Origin: Anaerolinea sp.
GTDB taxonomy: Bacteria > Chloroflexota > Limnocylindria > Limnocylindrales > CSP1-4
DNA length: 64,000 nt
Assembly: GCA_013822395.1 (NCBI GenBank)
Contig: PNKK01000005.1
Coordinates: 33,637 to 97,636 of the forward strand
Direction: 5' to 3'
A program made the position numbers and the translations under genes. Below the pieces are notes generated by a model. The model saw only the letters and a list, made by a program, of their open reading frames with translations, had not been told where the DNA came from and made no database searches. Positions 46,419 through 54,821 of the stretch are shown piece by piece; position 1 is the stretch's first letter; every line of letters begins with the position of its first letter.

Positions 46419-48802
46419 CGTTCGCCAACGCCACCGCCCGCCGCCGCTACCGGGTCGTCGACGGCTCGTGCCTCGACTGTGGGGGGGATGTCGCCGGAAC
46501 GCTGGGACGCATCCCCGGCGTCCGCTCGGTCGAGGTCTTCGACGCCGCGGGCATCGTCGGCGTCGAGCACGACGGGCGGGTCACGGACGAGCAGATCGAG
46601 CGTGCCGCGCGGAAGATCGGCCTTGGCCTCGCACCAGCCGAGGTTCGCCGCCCACTCGAACGCGAGCGGCCCTGGTGGCGCGCACCGAAGTTCCTGGCCC
46701 TCGCCGCCGGGGCGCTGCTGGTCGTCGCCGGGCTCGCCTTCGAGCTCGTGCTGGCTCAACCCGGGCTCGCCCTCCTCTTCTACGCGCCCTCGATCGCGGT
46801 GGCCGGCTTCTACCCGCTCAAGAGCGCGCTCGCTGCACTGCGCGAGCGGCGCCTGACGATCACGACACTCCTCGTCGTGGCGGCCATCGGTGCGATCGCG
46901 CTCGGGGTGGTCGGCGAGGCCGCCGAACTCGTCGTCATCTTCTCGCTCGGCGAGGTGCTCGAGGACTACGTCAGCGACCGGGCCCGCGGCTCGATTCGGG
47001 CCCTGATGGCGCTCGCACCGCCGATGGCGCTGCTCAAGGGCCCGGGCGGTCCGCTTCCGACCCTCGTCCCGGTCGAGTCGCTCGTGCCGGGCGACGTCGT
47101 CGTCGTCCGACCGGGCGAGCGGCTGCCGACCGACGGGCGGGTCGTGGCCGGCTCTTCCTCGGTCGACCAGAGTCCGGTGACCGGCGAATCGATCCCGGTC
47201 GAGGTCACTCCGGGGTCGGGCGTCTTCGGCGGGACCGTCAACGGCTCCGGGGCGCTCGAGATCGAGGCGACGAAGGAATGGTCGGATACGACCCTCGCCC
47301 GGATCATCCGCCAGGTCGAGGAGGCCGAGGCCGCGAAGGGCGGGGCCGAGCGCTTCGCCGATCGCTTCGGCGCCGTCTACACGCCGGCGATGTTCGTCCT
47401 CGCCGGCCTCGTGGCGATCGTGCCGCCGCTCCTCGGCGGCGATCTGCGCGAGTGGCTGTACCGCGCCCTCGTCGTGCTCGCCGTGTCGTGCTCGTGCGCG
47501 CTCGTCATCTCGGTCCCGGTCTCGGTCGTGGCGGGGATCTCGCGCGCGGCGCGCGACGGGATCCTCATCAAGGGCGGGGTCTACCTCGAGCGCCTGGCCG
47601 GCATCCGGTCGATCGCCTTCGACAAGACCGGGACGCTCACGGTGGGCCGACCGACCCTGACCGACGTCGTGGCGCTCGACGGCCTGACCCGCGACGATGC
47701 CCTGCGCCTGGCGGCCGCGGTCGAGGCCGCGAGCGAGCATCCCCTCGCGGCGGCGATCGTGGGTGCCGCCGCCGAGCGCGGCTTGGCCGTGGCGGTGGGC
47801 GCGGACCTGCGCGCCCTGCCGGGTGTCGGCGTCGAGGCCATGGTCGACGGCCGACGGCTGTTCGTGGGTCGCCTCAACGGCCGCGACATCGCCGCGGGTG
47901 CGGCGACCGAGGCGCTCGTCCGCCTCGAGCGGGAGGGCAAGACGGCCGTCGTTCTGGCCGACGGATCGCGGCCGCTGGCCGTCCTCGCGGTCGCCGACGC
48001 GCCGCGCGAGGGGGCCGCCCCGATCATCGGCGAGCTCGAGGGCATGGGCATCGAGCGGCTGGTCATGCTGACCGGCGACAACGAGCGCACCGCCGAGGCG
48101 ATTGCCTCCCGGCTCGGGCTTCGCGAGTGGCGGGCGGGCCTGCTGCCCGAGGACAAGACGGCGGCGATCGAGCGCCTGCGCGCCGAGCGGGGCGCGATCG
48201 CCATGGTCGGCGATGGGGTGAACGACGCGCCGGCCCTCGCGGTCGCCGACGTGGGCATCGCGATGGGCGCCGCCGGAACGGACGTCGCCCTGGAGACCGC
48301 CGACGTGGCGCTCATGGCCGACGACCTGGCCAAGCTGCCGGCCGCGCTCCGACTGGCCCGCCGGGCGATGACCAACGTCCGCCAGAACATCGCGCTCTCG
48401 CTCCTGACGCTCGCCCCGCTCATCGTCGCGGCGCTGGCAGGGTGGCTGTCGCTGACGGCCGGGGTCCTGCTCAACGAGGGCTCGGCGATCCTGATCATCG
48501 CCAACGGCCTCCGGCTGCTGCGCGCAGCAGAGCCGGCTCCGCCAGACTCGGACGCTCCCGCCTTCGACCCGGCCACCGCCGCCGAGCCCTCCCTGGAGTC
48601 GCCCCATGCCGACGGGCGAATTCGCGACGCGATGACGGCCTCGGCCAGCAGCGCTGAGTGGTTGAGGCTGTGCGGCCAGCGCAGCAGCTCCGACCAGGCC
48701 CATGCTGACGACAGCGAGATCACCACCGCCATCGCGGTTACCGTGCACGAGGTCGCCGAGCCGCTCGCCTTCGCCAACGGCCTCCGGGCCGCGAGGGCGT
48801 AG
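46415..48802 (+). CDS. P1B-type ATPase 3 with CSC motif and a chimeric C-terminal extension
   Basis: A 795-residue transporter. Residues 10-75 resemble an HMA domain with CxxC (GSCLDCGGD). The metal-path motif is C359-S360-C361 then ALVISVP, so CSC(x)4SxP instead of CPC. D403 (DKTGTLT), VTGESIPVEV and GDGVNDAP are intact. The normal end is near SAILIIANGLRLLR (about residue 705). About 85 more residues follow, including 71 bp copied from the Nramp gene in antisense and then HEVAEPLAFANGLRAARA, which resembles the end of ATPase 2. The CsoR-like gene controls it by overlap. Confidence 0.9.
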   Translation: MTFANATARRRYRVVDGSCLDCGGDVAGTLGRIPGVRSVEVFDAAGIVGVEHDGRVTDEQIERAARKIGLGLAPAEVRRPLERERPWWRAPKFLALAAGALLVVAGLAFELVLAQPGLALLFYAPSIAVAGFYPLKSALAALRERRLTITTLLVVAAIGAIALGVVGEAAELVVIFSLGEVLEDYVSDRARGSIRALMALAPPMALLKGPGGPLPTLVPVESLVPGDVVVVRPGERLPTDGRVVAGSSSVDQSPVTGESIPVEVTPGSGVFGGTVNGSGALEIEATKEWSDTTLARIIRQVEEAEAAKGGAERFADRFGAVYTPAMFVLAGLVAIVPPLLGGDLREWLYRALVVLAVSCSCALVISVPVSVVAGISRAARDGILIKGGVYLERLAGIRSIAFDKTGTLTVGRPTLTDVVALDGLTRDDALRLAAAVEAASEHPLAAAIVGAAAERGLAVAVGADLRALPGVGVEAMVDGRRLFVGRLNGRDIAAGAATEALVRLEREGKTAVVLADGSRPLAVLAVADAPREGAAPIIGELEGMGIERLVMLTGDNERTAEAIASRLGLREWRAGLLPEDKTAAIERLRAERGAIAMVGDGVNDAPALAVADVGIAMGAAGTDVALETADVALMADDLAKLPAALRLARRAMTNVRQNIALSLLTLAPLIVAALAGWLSLTAGVLLNEGSAILIIANGLRLLRAAEPAPPDSDAPAFDPATAAEPSLESPHADGRIRDAMTASASSAEWLRLCGQRSSSDQAHADDSEITTAIAVTVHEVAEPLAFANGLRAARA
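48660..48730. repeat. 71-bp perfect direct repeat, copy A (in ATPase 3)
   Basis: Starts GGTTGAGGCTG and ends ATCACCACCGCC. It is identical to 49988-50058. In copy B it is the antisense of Nramp coding sequence (ISLSSAWAWSELLRWPHSLN), so copy A is the displaced one. Confidence 0.95.
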
Positions 48803-48911
48803 GACCAAGCCTTGCCGGCATGAGGCTCAACCACAACGCAGCTCGTCCACGAGCTCGAGCGCCAGAGGATCGTCGGGATCGTCAGGCAGTGCGGCGTCTG
48901 GCAGCGCGGCG

Positions 48912-49343
48912 TCAGCCCTCGAGCGGATGCTGCCAGCGCAACTCCCCGAAGCGGCCGAAGCCTCGGTCCGCGGTCACCCACGTTGCCCCCAACTCGATCG
49001 CGAGGGCCGCCAGGTACGCATCAGGGACGATGTTTCCGGTCGCCTCGACCCGCCGGCAGAGGTCGGTGAAGATCGACCAGTGACGGTCGCCAGGCGTGAC
49101 ACGCATCACGGCCGGCGAACCGAGCAGGCTCTCGAGAAAGGAGATCGCGACGGGCAGTGGCGTCGGCTCCCGGAAGATCCGAGGGTGGGTCACCACCCGC
49201 AGGAAGCCGGCCAGCACCGCATCCGCCAGACCGAGGGGCTCGCGACCCACCCTCGCCTCGTCCAACCAGGCGCGGTATCGGTTGTGCGACTGCGCCTCCG
49301 GCCGGTGGGCGAAGACCAGGACGTTGACGTCAGCGCAGCGCAT
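48912..49343 (-). CDS. vapC: PIN-domain toxin VapC
   Basis: A 143-residue PIN ribonuclease. Acidic active-site residues: D5 (MRCADVNVLV), E/D residues in the middle, and D in IVPDAYLAALAIE and TADRGFGRF. VapC toxins cut specific tRNAs or rRNA. The start overlaps the antitoxin gene by 14 nt. Downstream, 109 bp to the ATPase 3 stop contain only a short open tail (PLALELVDELRCG) that could be a gene fragment. Confidence 0.9.
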   Translation of the reverse strand: MRCADVNVLVFAHRPEAQSHNRYRAWLDEARVGREPLGLADAVLAGFLRVVTHPRIFREPTPLPVAISFLESLLGSPAVMRVTPGDRHWSIFTDLCRRVEATGNIVPDAYLAALAIELGATWVTADRGFGRFGELRWQHPLEG

Positions 49344-49587
49344 CGATGCTCGTCTCCTGCTCCATCAGATCGCGGAGCGCGGCATTGCTGGTGAGTTCGA
49401 CCCCTGGCATGAGGCCGCTTCCACCAAACGTGGGTAGAGGCGGCACCTCGCCAGGCCCAGCCCGCGGCGGCTCGAGCGCGACGCGCACCGCATCCTCGAT
49501 GATCGCCCCGACGGTTCGGCCACTCTCCGCCGCTCGTGCCTTTACTCGTCGATAGATCGTGTCCGAGATTCGAATGGTCGTCCTCAT
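49330..49587 (-). CDS. vapB: VapB-type antitoxin
   Basis: An 85-residue protein with an N-terminal ribbon-helix-helix (MRTTIRISDTIYRRVKARA, then GRTVGAIIEDAVRVAL). The disordered C-terminal part (GLMPGVELTSNAALRDLMEQ) would wrap the VapC active site. It overlaps vapC. The AT-rich stretch just upstream (49586-49625) is the likely promoter/operator. Confidence 0.88.
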   Translation of the reverse strand: MRTTIRISDTIYRRVKARAAESGRTVGAIIEDAVRVALEPPRAGPGEVPPLPTFGGSGLMPGVELTSNAALRDLMEQETSIDALR

Positions 49588-49691
49588 TGGAGCATCTTAG
49601 CATCAGATATCTGCACCGATATGCTCAGATGGCGCTGTGATGTACCGCATTGATGGCATCCGACACAGCCCGCCTGCCACTGCGAACCGCT

Positions 49692-50999
49692 TCAGATCGC
49701 TCGGCCGATCACGCCCACCACGCTCGTCAGCCCGAGTGCGAGGAGACCGGCCGTCATCAGCCACAGCATGGCCGAGTAGCGCCGGGACGCGGCGAGGGGT
49801 CCCAGCAGCGCCCGGTCGCCCGAGAGCCGGACGAGGAACGTGAGCGGGATCACGAGGACGAGGACGTTGAGAATCATCGCGTCGATCACCACCGCCACGA
49901 GATCCTGCGCGACGAGCGCCACGATCGCCGCCGGGACGACCTCCAGCAGATAGAGCGCGTAGAAGCCGGGTGCCCGGCGGAGTGAGAGGTTGAGGCTGTG
50001 CGGCCAGCGCAGCAGCTCCGACCAGGCCCATGCTGACGACAGCGAGATCACCACCGCCGCGAGGAGTCCAGCGCCGATCATCCCGATCGCGATGAGCAGC
50101 CCGGGCACGCCGTCGGCGAGGGCGGCCAGGCCGGCCGGCAACGCAAGGCCGCCGGCGACCGCCTCACCGGCCACGTTCGCACCGGCCACCCCGCCGGCCA
50201 CGTTCGTGCCGACCGCGGCCGCCGCTGCAATGACGACGGCCGCCATGAGGATCTCGCTGCCGACGGCGCCGATGAACGTCTCCCATCGGGCGGCCCGGAG
50301 ATCCCCCGGGCCGAGTCCCTTCTCGACCGTCGCGGCCTGTTGATAGAACAGCATCCAGGGCATGATCACGGCCCCGACGGTCGCCACGACGAGGTCGAGG
50401 TAGCCCGGCTTGTCGAACGGCTGGAGCGGCGAGAGCCCGCCGAGCACGGCCCTCGGATCCGGCCCGGCCGCAACCGCGAGCCCGACGAAGGCGAATAGGG
50501 CGAGCGACAGGACGAGCGTCACGATCTCGAAGCGGGCGTAGGTGCCGGTCAGCACGACGAACGTGTGGAAGGCGAGGGCGGCCAGGACGGCGGGGACGGC
50601 CGGAATCCCGATCAGGCTCGCGCCGAGGACGATCCCGGCAAACTCGGCGACATAGGCGAGGAGGTCGATGACCACCATCGAGACGACGGAGACGGCGCCC
50701 CACCGGACGCCGAACCGCTCCCGGATCAGCTCGGCATGCCCGATGCCGGTGCCGATCGCCAGCCGCGCGGTCATCTCCTGGACGAGATAGAGGATCGGCA
50801 CGAGCGCAAAGATCGGCAACAGCATCGCGTAGCCGAAGTCCGTGCCGGCCTTGGCCGCCGTCAGGACGCTCGCCGCATCGACGTCGGCGACCATCACGAT
50901 CCAGGCCGGTCCGATCACCCGCAGGATGCGCCGGACACGCGATGCCGGCCGCGCGGACGCAAGGGCGGGCGCGTCGATCCGAAGGTCGTTGGCAGTCAT
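49692..50999 (-). CDS. Nramp-like metal carrier with altered metal site
   Basis: A 435-residue protein with 11 or so predicted helices in the Nramp/LeuT-like fold. The helix 1 metal motif, D-P-G-N in manganese and iron carriers, reads D39-V-D41-A-A-S. The helix 6 motif M-P-H reads IMPWML. These changes point to a different ion from Mn or Fe; magnesium-type relatives (NRMT) also depart from DPGN. ATG 50999 is chosen; a TTG at 51011 is also possible. The gene is the source of the 71-bp repeat. Confidence 0.85.
   Translation of the reverse strand: MTANDLRIDAPALASARPASRVRRILRVIGPAWIVMVADVDAASVLTAAKAGTDFGYAMLLPIFALVPILYLVQEMTARLAIGTGIGHAELIRERFGVRWGAVSVVSMVVIDLLAYVAEFAGIVLGASLIGIPAVPAVLAALAFHTFVVLTGTYARFEIVTLVLSLALFAFVGLAVAAGPDPRAVLGGLSPLQPFDKPGYLDLVVATVGAVIMPWMLFYQQAATVEKGLGPGDLRAARWETFIGAVGSEILMAAVVIAAAAAVGTNVAGGVAGANVAGEAVAGGLALPAGLAALADGVPGLLIAIGMIGAGLLAAVVISLSSAWAWSELLRWPHSLNLSLRRAPGFYALYLLEVVPAAIVALVAQDLVAVVIDAMILNVLVLVIPLTFLVRLSGDRALLGPLAASRRYSAMLWLMTAGLLALGLTSVVGVIGRAI
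49988..50058. repeat. 71-bp perfect direct repeat, copy B (native, inside the Nramp-like gene)
   Basis: Identical to 48660-48730. Here it encodes, on the minus strand, an Nramp helix, so this is the parental copy. The two copies bracket the vapBC module. Confidence 0.95.
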
Positions 51000-51171
51000 G
51001 ACGCAAGTCAACGCCGGCGGGCCCTTCGGTCGAAGATGTCAGGGGCACATGACTGTGTGACGAAAGGCCCCTTGAGTTCGGGCTACCCGCCCCGAACCAG
51101 ATGCCCCGGCTCGGCAAATCGGCCTCCGGCAGCGGCGCGTCGACCTGCGGGATCGGCCCGCCGGTTTCCGG

Positions 51172-51660
51172 CTACGGGGTGTCGACCTCGGGGCGCGGCG
51201 TGTCGGCCTCGGGGCGCGGCTGACGGAGCCAGACGATGAGGGCGATGACGAACCGCAGGATCAGGCTCAGGCCGTAGGTCGTGCACCAGACGCAGACCGC
51301 CCGGATCACGGCCACTTGAAGGTAGAGAAAGTAGACCTCGAAGATCACGCCGGCGAGCGACAGACCGTAGTGCGCGAGGAGGAGGCCGTAGAGGTTCGTC
51401 CGCCACCAGGCGATCGCGAGCGTCAGCAGGATGAGCGAGAGGCCCATCCCGTAGACGGCGACCGGCACGCCGCCGATCCGGCTGTACTCGCTCAGGGCGA
51501 CGGTCTCGCAGCCCTTGAGCGGCCCGCACACCGGCACGCCACCCCCGAGCTCCACGACGGACAGGTAGGTCGCGATCGCGAGCCCGATGACATCGAGGGC
51601 GGCGAGGATCAGGCCCGGGTGGATCCCGAAGATCGGCCGGACCTCGGCACGGCGCAGCAT
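51172..51660 (-). CDS. Vitamin K epoxide reductase-like (VKOR) membrane protein
   Basis: A 162-residue protein with four helices. The loop Cys pair is CGPLKGC and the active-site pair is CVWC near the end of the fourth helix (RAVCVWCTTYGLSL). Bacterial VKOR reoxidises DsbA-like proteins using quinone. It lies four bases after the stop of the thioredoxin-fold gene, its likely partner. A repeat-rich tail (PRPEADTPRPEVDTP) ends the protein. The 172-bp gap to the Nramp-like gene upstream in the window holds nothing recognised. Confidence 0.92.
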   Translation of the reverse strand: MLRRAEVRPIFGIHPGLILAALDVIGLAIATYLSVVELGGGVPVCGPLKGCETVALSEYSRIGGVPVAVYGMGLSLILLTLAIAWWRTNLYGLLLAHYGLSLAGVIFEVYFLYLQVAVIRAVCVWCTTYGLSLILRFVIALIVWLRQPRPEADTPRPEVDTP

Positions 51661-51664
51661 AGGA

Positions 51665-52492
51665 TCAGGGGACCGTGGTGGGCACGGGCGAGAGCGACCC
51701 GCCGACCGGACCGGCCAGGCGCTGGATCTCCGCGACCAGCGCGTTCAGATCCGGGAGCCCGGGAACAGGCGTCCCGCCGTTGAGCACGATGGTCGGCGTC
51801 GAGTTGATGCCGGCCCCGAGCGCCACGTTCGTGGCAGCCTGCACGGCCGTCCGCGCTTCCTCGCCGGCGACACACGCGTCCCACGCCGCGCGGTCGACCC
51901 CGGCCCGGTCGGCGACCGCGGCGATGAAGCCGGCGTCATGGTCTCCCCGGTTCTCCCGGCCCTGGTTCCAGTACACGAGGTCGTGAAACGGCCAGTAGCG
52001 ATTCTGCTCGGCGGCGCACCGCGCCCCGGTGGCCAGCTCCAACGACTCGTCGAAGCTTCCGGTTCCCAGGAAGGCGATGTCGCGCGCCTGGATCCGCAGC
52101 ATCCCCGTGTCCACGAGCTGCGTCTTGAGCAGCCCGAGCTGGTCGCGGTCCCACCGCGCGCAGACCGGGCACTGGAAGTCCGCGTAGACCTCGAGCAGCA
52201 CGGGCGCGTCCGCCCGTCCCAGGATCTCGCCGTCCACGATGTCCTCCGCGTAGGTGAGCGGCGGCGTGATCAGCTCGCCGACGGGAGCGGATGGAGTCGG
52301 CCTCTGGTTGAGCATGATGATCGCGAGCGCCACCGCGAGCGCGGCTGCGCTGACAAGGGCGATCGGCGACTGCCAGGCGGGTCGCCGCTGGCGCCGGAGC
52401 GAGGTCCGCGATCGATCCCGGATTGGACGACCCTGGCGCTCGAGCTCGCGGCGTTCGCGGCGGGTCGGGGGCGGCGGAGCCTGGTGGGTCAC
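51665..52492 (-). CDS. DsbA-like thiol oxidoreductase with membrane anchor
   Basis: A 275-residue protein from GTG 52492. A basic N-terminus (RRERRELERQGRPIRDRSR) precedes one helix (IALVSAAALAVALAIIML) and an extracytoplasmic thioredoxin-fold domain with CPVC (YADFQCPVCARWDRDQL) and the cis-Pro loop NSTPTIVLNG. It introduces disulfides into exported proteins and would be recycled by the VKOR next door. Confidence 0.9.
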   Translation of the reverse strand: MTHQAPPPPTRRERRELERQGRPIRDRSRTSLRRQRRPAWQSPIALVSAAALAVALAIIMLNQRPTPSAPVGELITPPLTYAEDIVDGEILGRADAPVLLEVYADFQCPVCARWDRDQLGLLKTQLVDTGMLRIQARDIAFLGTGSFDESLELATGARCAAEQNRYWPFHDLVYWNQGRENRGDHDAGFIAAVADRAGVDRAAWDACVAGEEARTAVQAATNVALGAGINSTPTIVLNGGTPVPGLPDLNALVAEIQRLAGPVGGSLSPVPTTVP

Positions 52493-52659
52493 GAGACGAC
52501 ACCTCGACGGTGGACGGAGGGCGCCGGCGGGCGCCGGCCCTCCCAGCATCCCGGTTCGCGAGCCGTCGCCACAGGGCCGAAGCGCCCATCCAGCGCGGGT
52601 CGGTCGGGCCGTCAGACCCCCAGGCCGGCCAGGAACGCACGGTTGCGCCGCTGGACGTC

Positions 52660-52875
52660 GACAACGTCGACGACGTTCACCTGATCGATCCTCGGACCGG
52701 CGAGCCCGGCGGCAACGGCCTCGTCGCGGTGACCGTGGCAACGCGGGACCCGGCCTGGGCAGAGGTGTGGTCGAAGGCGCTCTTCCTCGAGGGACATCGG
52801 GCGATCGCGGCGGCGGCGCGTGCGCGCGGGCTTGCCGCCGGCGTCCGTACGGCATGGGTCGCCGCCGAGGCCTGA
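52660..52875 (+). pseudogene. ApbE (FAD:protein FMN transferase) C-terminal remnant
   Basis: The segment reads VDDVHLIDPRTGEPGGNGLV, then AVTVATRDPAWAEVWSKALFLEG, and ends at a TGA (52873-52875). This is the conserved HHLIDPRTG region and C-terminal helices of ApbE, but the first two thirds are absent, replaced by the divergent DsbA-like gene. It is probably a dead fragment left by a deletion. Confidence 0.65.
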
Positions 52876-52892
52876 GCCTCGACGCGGACCGG

Positions 52893-53426
52893 TCAGGGTT
52901 CCGCAGCGATCGGGCTGGCCGGCCACATGTCGATCGCCTCGCGCCCATGGATCCCGAGCGTCAGCGCGATCTCGCCGGCGTGATACGCGTCGTGGGTGAT
53001 GAGGCGCATCAGCACCGACTGTCGGGTGTGCAGCTGGACGCCCCGCCGCGTCTGGGGCCGGACTGCCTCGTCGAGCATCGCCGGCGTCCAGCGCTCGAGG
53101 CAGCCCTGGATGATCCGCCACGATGACTCGAACGCCCAAACGAGCTCCTCCGCGGTGCGAGGCGTGTCGAGATCGTCCTCCCAGCCGAAGCCGGTCGGGT
53201 CCGTGAACGGGGTGGTCGCAGCGCCCGGTTCCCCGAAGACCGAGCACAGCCAATACACGCGGGCGCTGGCCGTATGCCCGGCGATCGCCCAGATTGGCCA
53301 GTAGTCCGGCGCTGCCCGGAGGCCGAGCTCCTCGGGTGACCGGTTGCGCAAGCCCCCGACGATCCGGTCGTTGTAGCGCTGCCAGTCTGCGTACAAGCGG
53401 TCAATCGATCCCGGTTCAGCCGCCAC
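52893..53426 (-). CDS. DinB-like/DUF664 four-helix protein
   Basis: A 177-residue helical protein with the DinB pattern of three metal-binding histidines: WAIAGHTASARVYWL, and LMRLITHDAYHAGEIALTLG. Members include thiol-dependent (bacillithiol or mycothiol) transferases and hydrolases. GTG 53426 overlaps the end of the small membrane gene upstream, so it belongs to the SDR operon. Confidence 0.85.
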   Translation of the reverse strand: MAAEPGSIDRLYADWQRYNDRIVGGLRNRSPEELGLRAAPDYWPIWAIAGHTASARVYWLCSVFGEPGAATTPFTDPTGFGWEDDLDTPRTAEELVWAFESSWRIIQGCLERWTPAMLDEAVRPQTRRGVQLHTRQSVLMRLITHDAYHAGEIALTLGIHGREAIDMWPASPIAAEP

Positions 53427-53595
53427 GCCCTGGTCCCCTGCCCCACGAGTTCACGAGTCCGACGATCGCGATGAGGAGGCCGAAGAAGCCGGCGGCACCC
53501 GCGATCCCTGGATTGCCCGTCGTCGCGCCGAAGATCATCACCGCGATCGCGAACAGAATGATCGCCGCGCCGCCCGTCGCCGGATCCCGCTCCAT
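53416..53595 (-). CDS. 59-residue two-helix membrane protein
   Basis: ATG 53595 lies two bases after the SDR stop. The frame reads MERDPATGGAAIILFAIAVM, then IFGATTGNPGIAGAAGFFGL and LIAIVGLVNSWGRGPGRGG before TGA. Two hydrophobic helices are joined by a short turn. The end overlaps the DinB-like gene. No family is recognised. Confidence 0.6.
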   Translation of the reverse strand: MERDPATGGAAIILFAIAVMIFGATTGNPGIAGAAGFFGLLIAIVGLVNSWGRGPGRGG

Positions 53596-53597
53596 CT

Positions 53598-54419
53598 CTA
53601 CGACCCCGTGACGAACTCGCCGCCGTCGACGCTGATGATGTCGCCGTTGATGAAATCCGTGCCGGGCCCCGAGAGCGCGACGATCGCGTTCGCGACGTCC
53701 TGCGGGGTCGTCATCCGGCCGGTCGGATTGCGCTTCATCGTGAGGTCGATCATCTGCTGCGACTCGGGGATCTTCAGAAGCGCCGGCGTGATGGTGACAC
53801 CCGCCCGGATCGAGTTCGCGGTCGCGCCGATCCCCTTTCGGGCCAGCTCCATGGCCAGTTGCCGGACATGGCTCTCGAGTGCCGCCTTCGCGGATGAGAC
53901 CACGCCGTACGAGGGCACGACCCGGGTGGATCCCTCCGACGTCATTGCGAAGATCCGGGTGCCCCTGCCGATCAACCCCCGCCGGTAGAGATCCTGGACC
54001 CAGTAGACGAGGCTGTTCGCCATGACGTCCTGGGTCATCTCCATCTTCTTGCGGTCCACGCCCTCCCTGGGGTCGTCCGTGATGAACGGGACGAGGCTGC
54101 CGAAGGCGAGTGAGTGCATGACGACGTGGACAAAGGGGTCGCGGCCGGCTGCGCGCGCGGCGGCGAACCGCGCCTCGAGCTGGTCTAGGGCAGCGCCGCG
54201 CTTCTCGTCATCGGCCGCGTTCATGTTGATGTAGAGGACCTCGCGCCCGAGGGCGGCGAGATCGGCCTTGAGCTCCTCGACATGCTGGAGGGCGGCCCGG
54301 AAGTCGAGGTGGATGCCGCAGATGTTGTCGCCGGCCGCGGCGAGCGCGCGGGCCGTGGCCTCGCCCATGCCGGATGAGGCGCCGAGGATGAGCGCCCAGC
54401 GCTCGCGGGTGTCGGTCAT
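53598..54419 (-). CDS. Short-chain dehydrogenase/reductase, enoyl-ACP-reductase-like
   Basis: A 273-residue Rossmann enzyme. The cofactor loop is ILGASSGMGEATARAL, the active site SYGVVSSAKAALES has Tyr and Lys six residues apart (the FabI spacing, not the Y-x3-K of classical SDRs), and the C-terminus is GDIISVDGGEFVTG. It may reduce enoyl thioesters, but the flexible FabI substrate loop is not obvious, so the substrate is open. ATG 54419 has AGGAG upstream. It heads a three-gene operon. Confidence 0.88.
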   Translation of the reverse strand: MTDTRERWALILGASSGMGEATARALAAAGDNICGIHLDFRAALQHVEELKADLAALGREVLYINMNAADDEKRGAALDQLEARFAAARAAGRDPFVHVVMHSLAFGSLVPFITDDPREGVDRKKMEMTQDVMANSLVYWVQDLYRRGLIGRGTRIFAMTSEGSTRVVPSYGVVSSAKAALESHVRQLAMELARKGIGATANSIRAGVTITPALLKIPESQQMIDLTMKRNPTGRMTTPQDVANAIVALSGPGTDFINGDIISVDGGEFVTGS

Positions 54420-54821
54420 CGGGTGGGTCTCCTGGGTCGTCGGTCCGGCGAGTCTAGCGCGCGAGGCCCCGGAGCGGACCGTGGAACCTGTGCGGTCGCG
54501 CACGGTTTGCGACGGACGAGCGGCACCGTCGACTCGAGGGTCCGCCTTCCTCATATCGCCACCACGTGTCGACTGGACGCAGTCGAGAGGCCGTCGAGGA
54601 GTCCCGAGGGGGCGCTTCGTGCGTAGCCGGTTGAGCCCGTGCCCGCGTCGCCCGCCGCATCTTCGGATAGTCGTCACCGGATGTCGAAATGAGCACGCCG
54701 GCACCGGCGGATCTGCGCGCGCGATGACTGCGGATGCCGGCTCGCCGAGCACCCAAGCGCGTCCAGGCCCCGAGCCGAGCTGATCTTGCCGTTCCCGGTC
54801 CACCTGGGGCACGATCCGACG
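54420..54821. other. 402-bp divergent intergenic region, no gene recognised
   Basis: Between the SDR and GNAT genes. Open frames exist on both strands, but none has protein-like composition or a start site. A small stem GTGCG/CGCAC lies near 54505-54520 and a CGCCGG/CCGGCG stem near 54693-54706. It should hold the divergent promoters. Confidence 0.6.
54810..54815 (+). promoter_or_regulatory. Weak leaderless -10 candidate (CACGAT)
   Basis: CACGAT ends 6 nt before ATG 54822, matching the spacing of the TACGAT boxes at 57328 and 62883 but with C in the first position. Confidence 0.3.

Noticed and set aside
46343-48808. 821-codon minus-strand frame opposite ATPase 3
   Set aside because: It is a shadow of the ATPase reading frame with low-complexity Arg/Asp/Gly-rich translation and no motifs.
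48660-50058. The 71-bp repeats as ends of a composite mobile element carrying vapBC
   Set aside because: One copy is native coding sequence of the Nramp gene, there is no transposase and no terminal inverted repeats, so simple duplication fits better.
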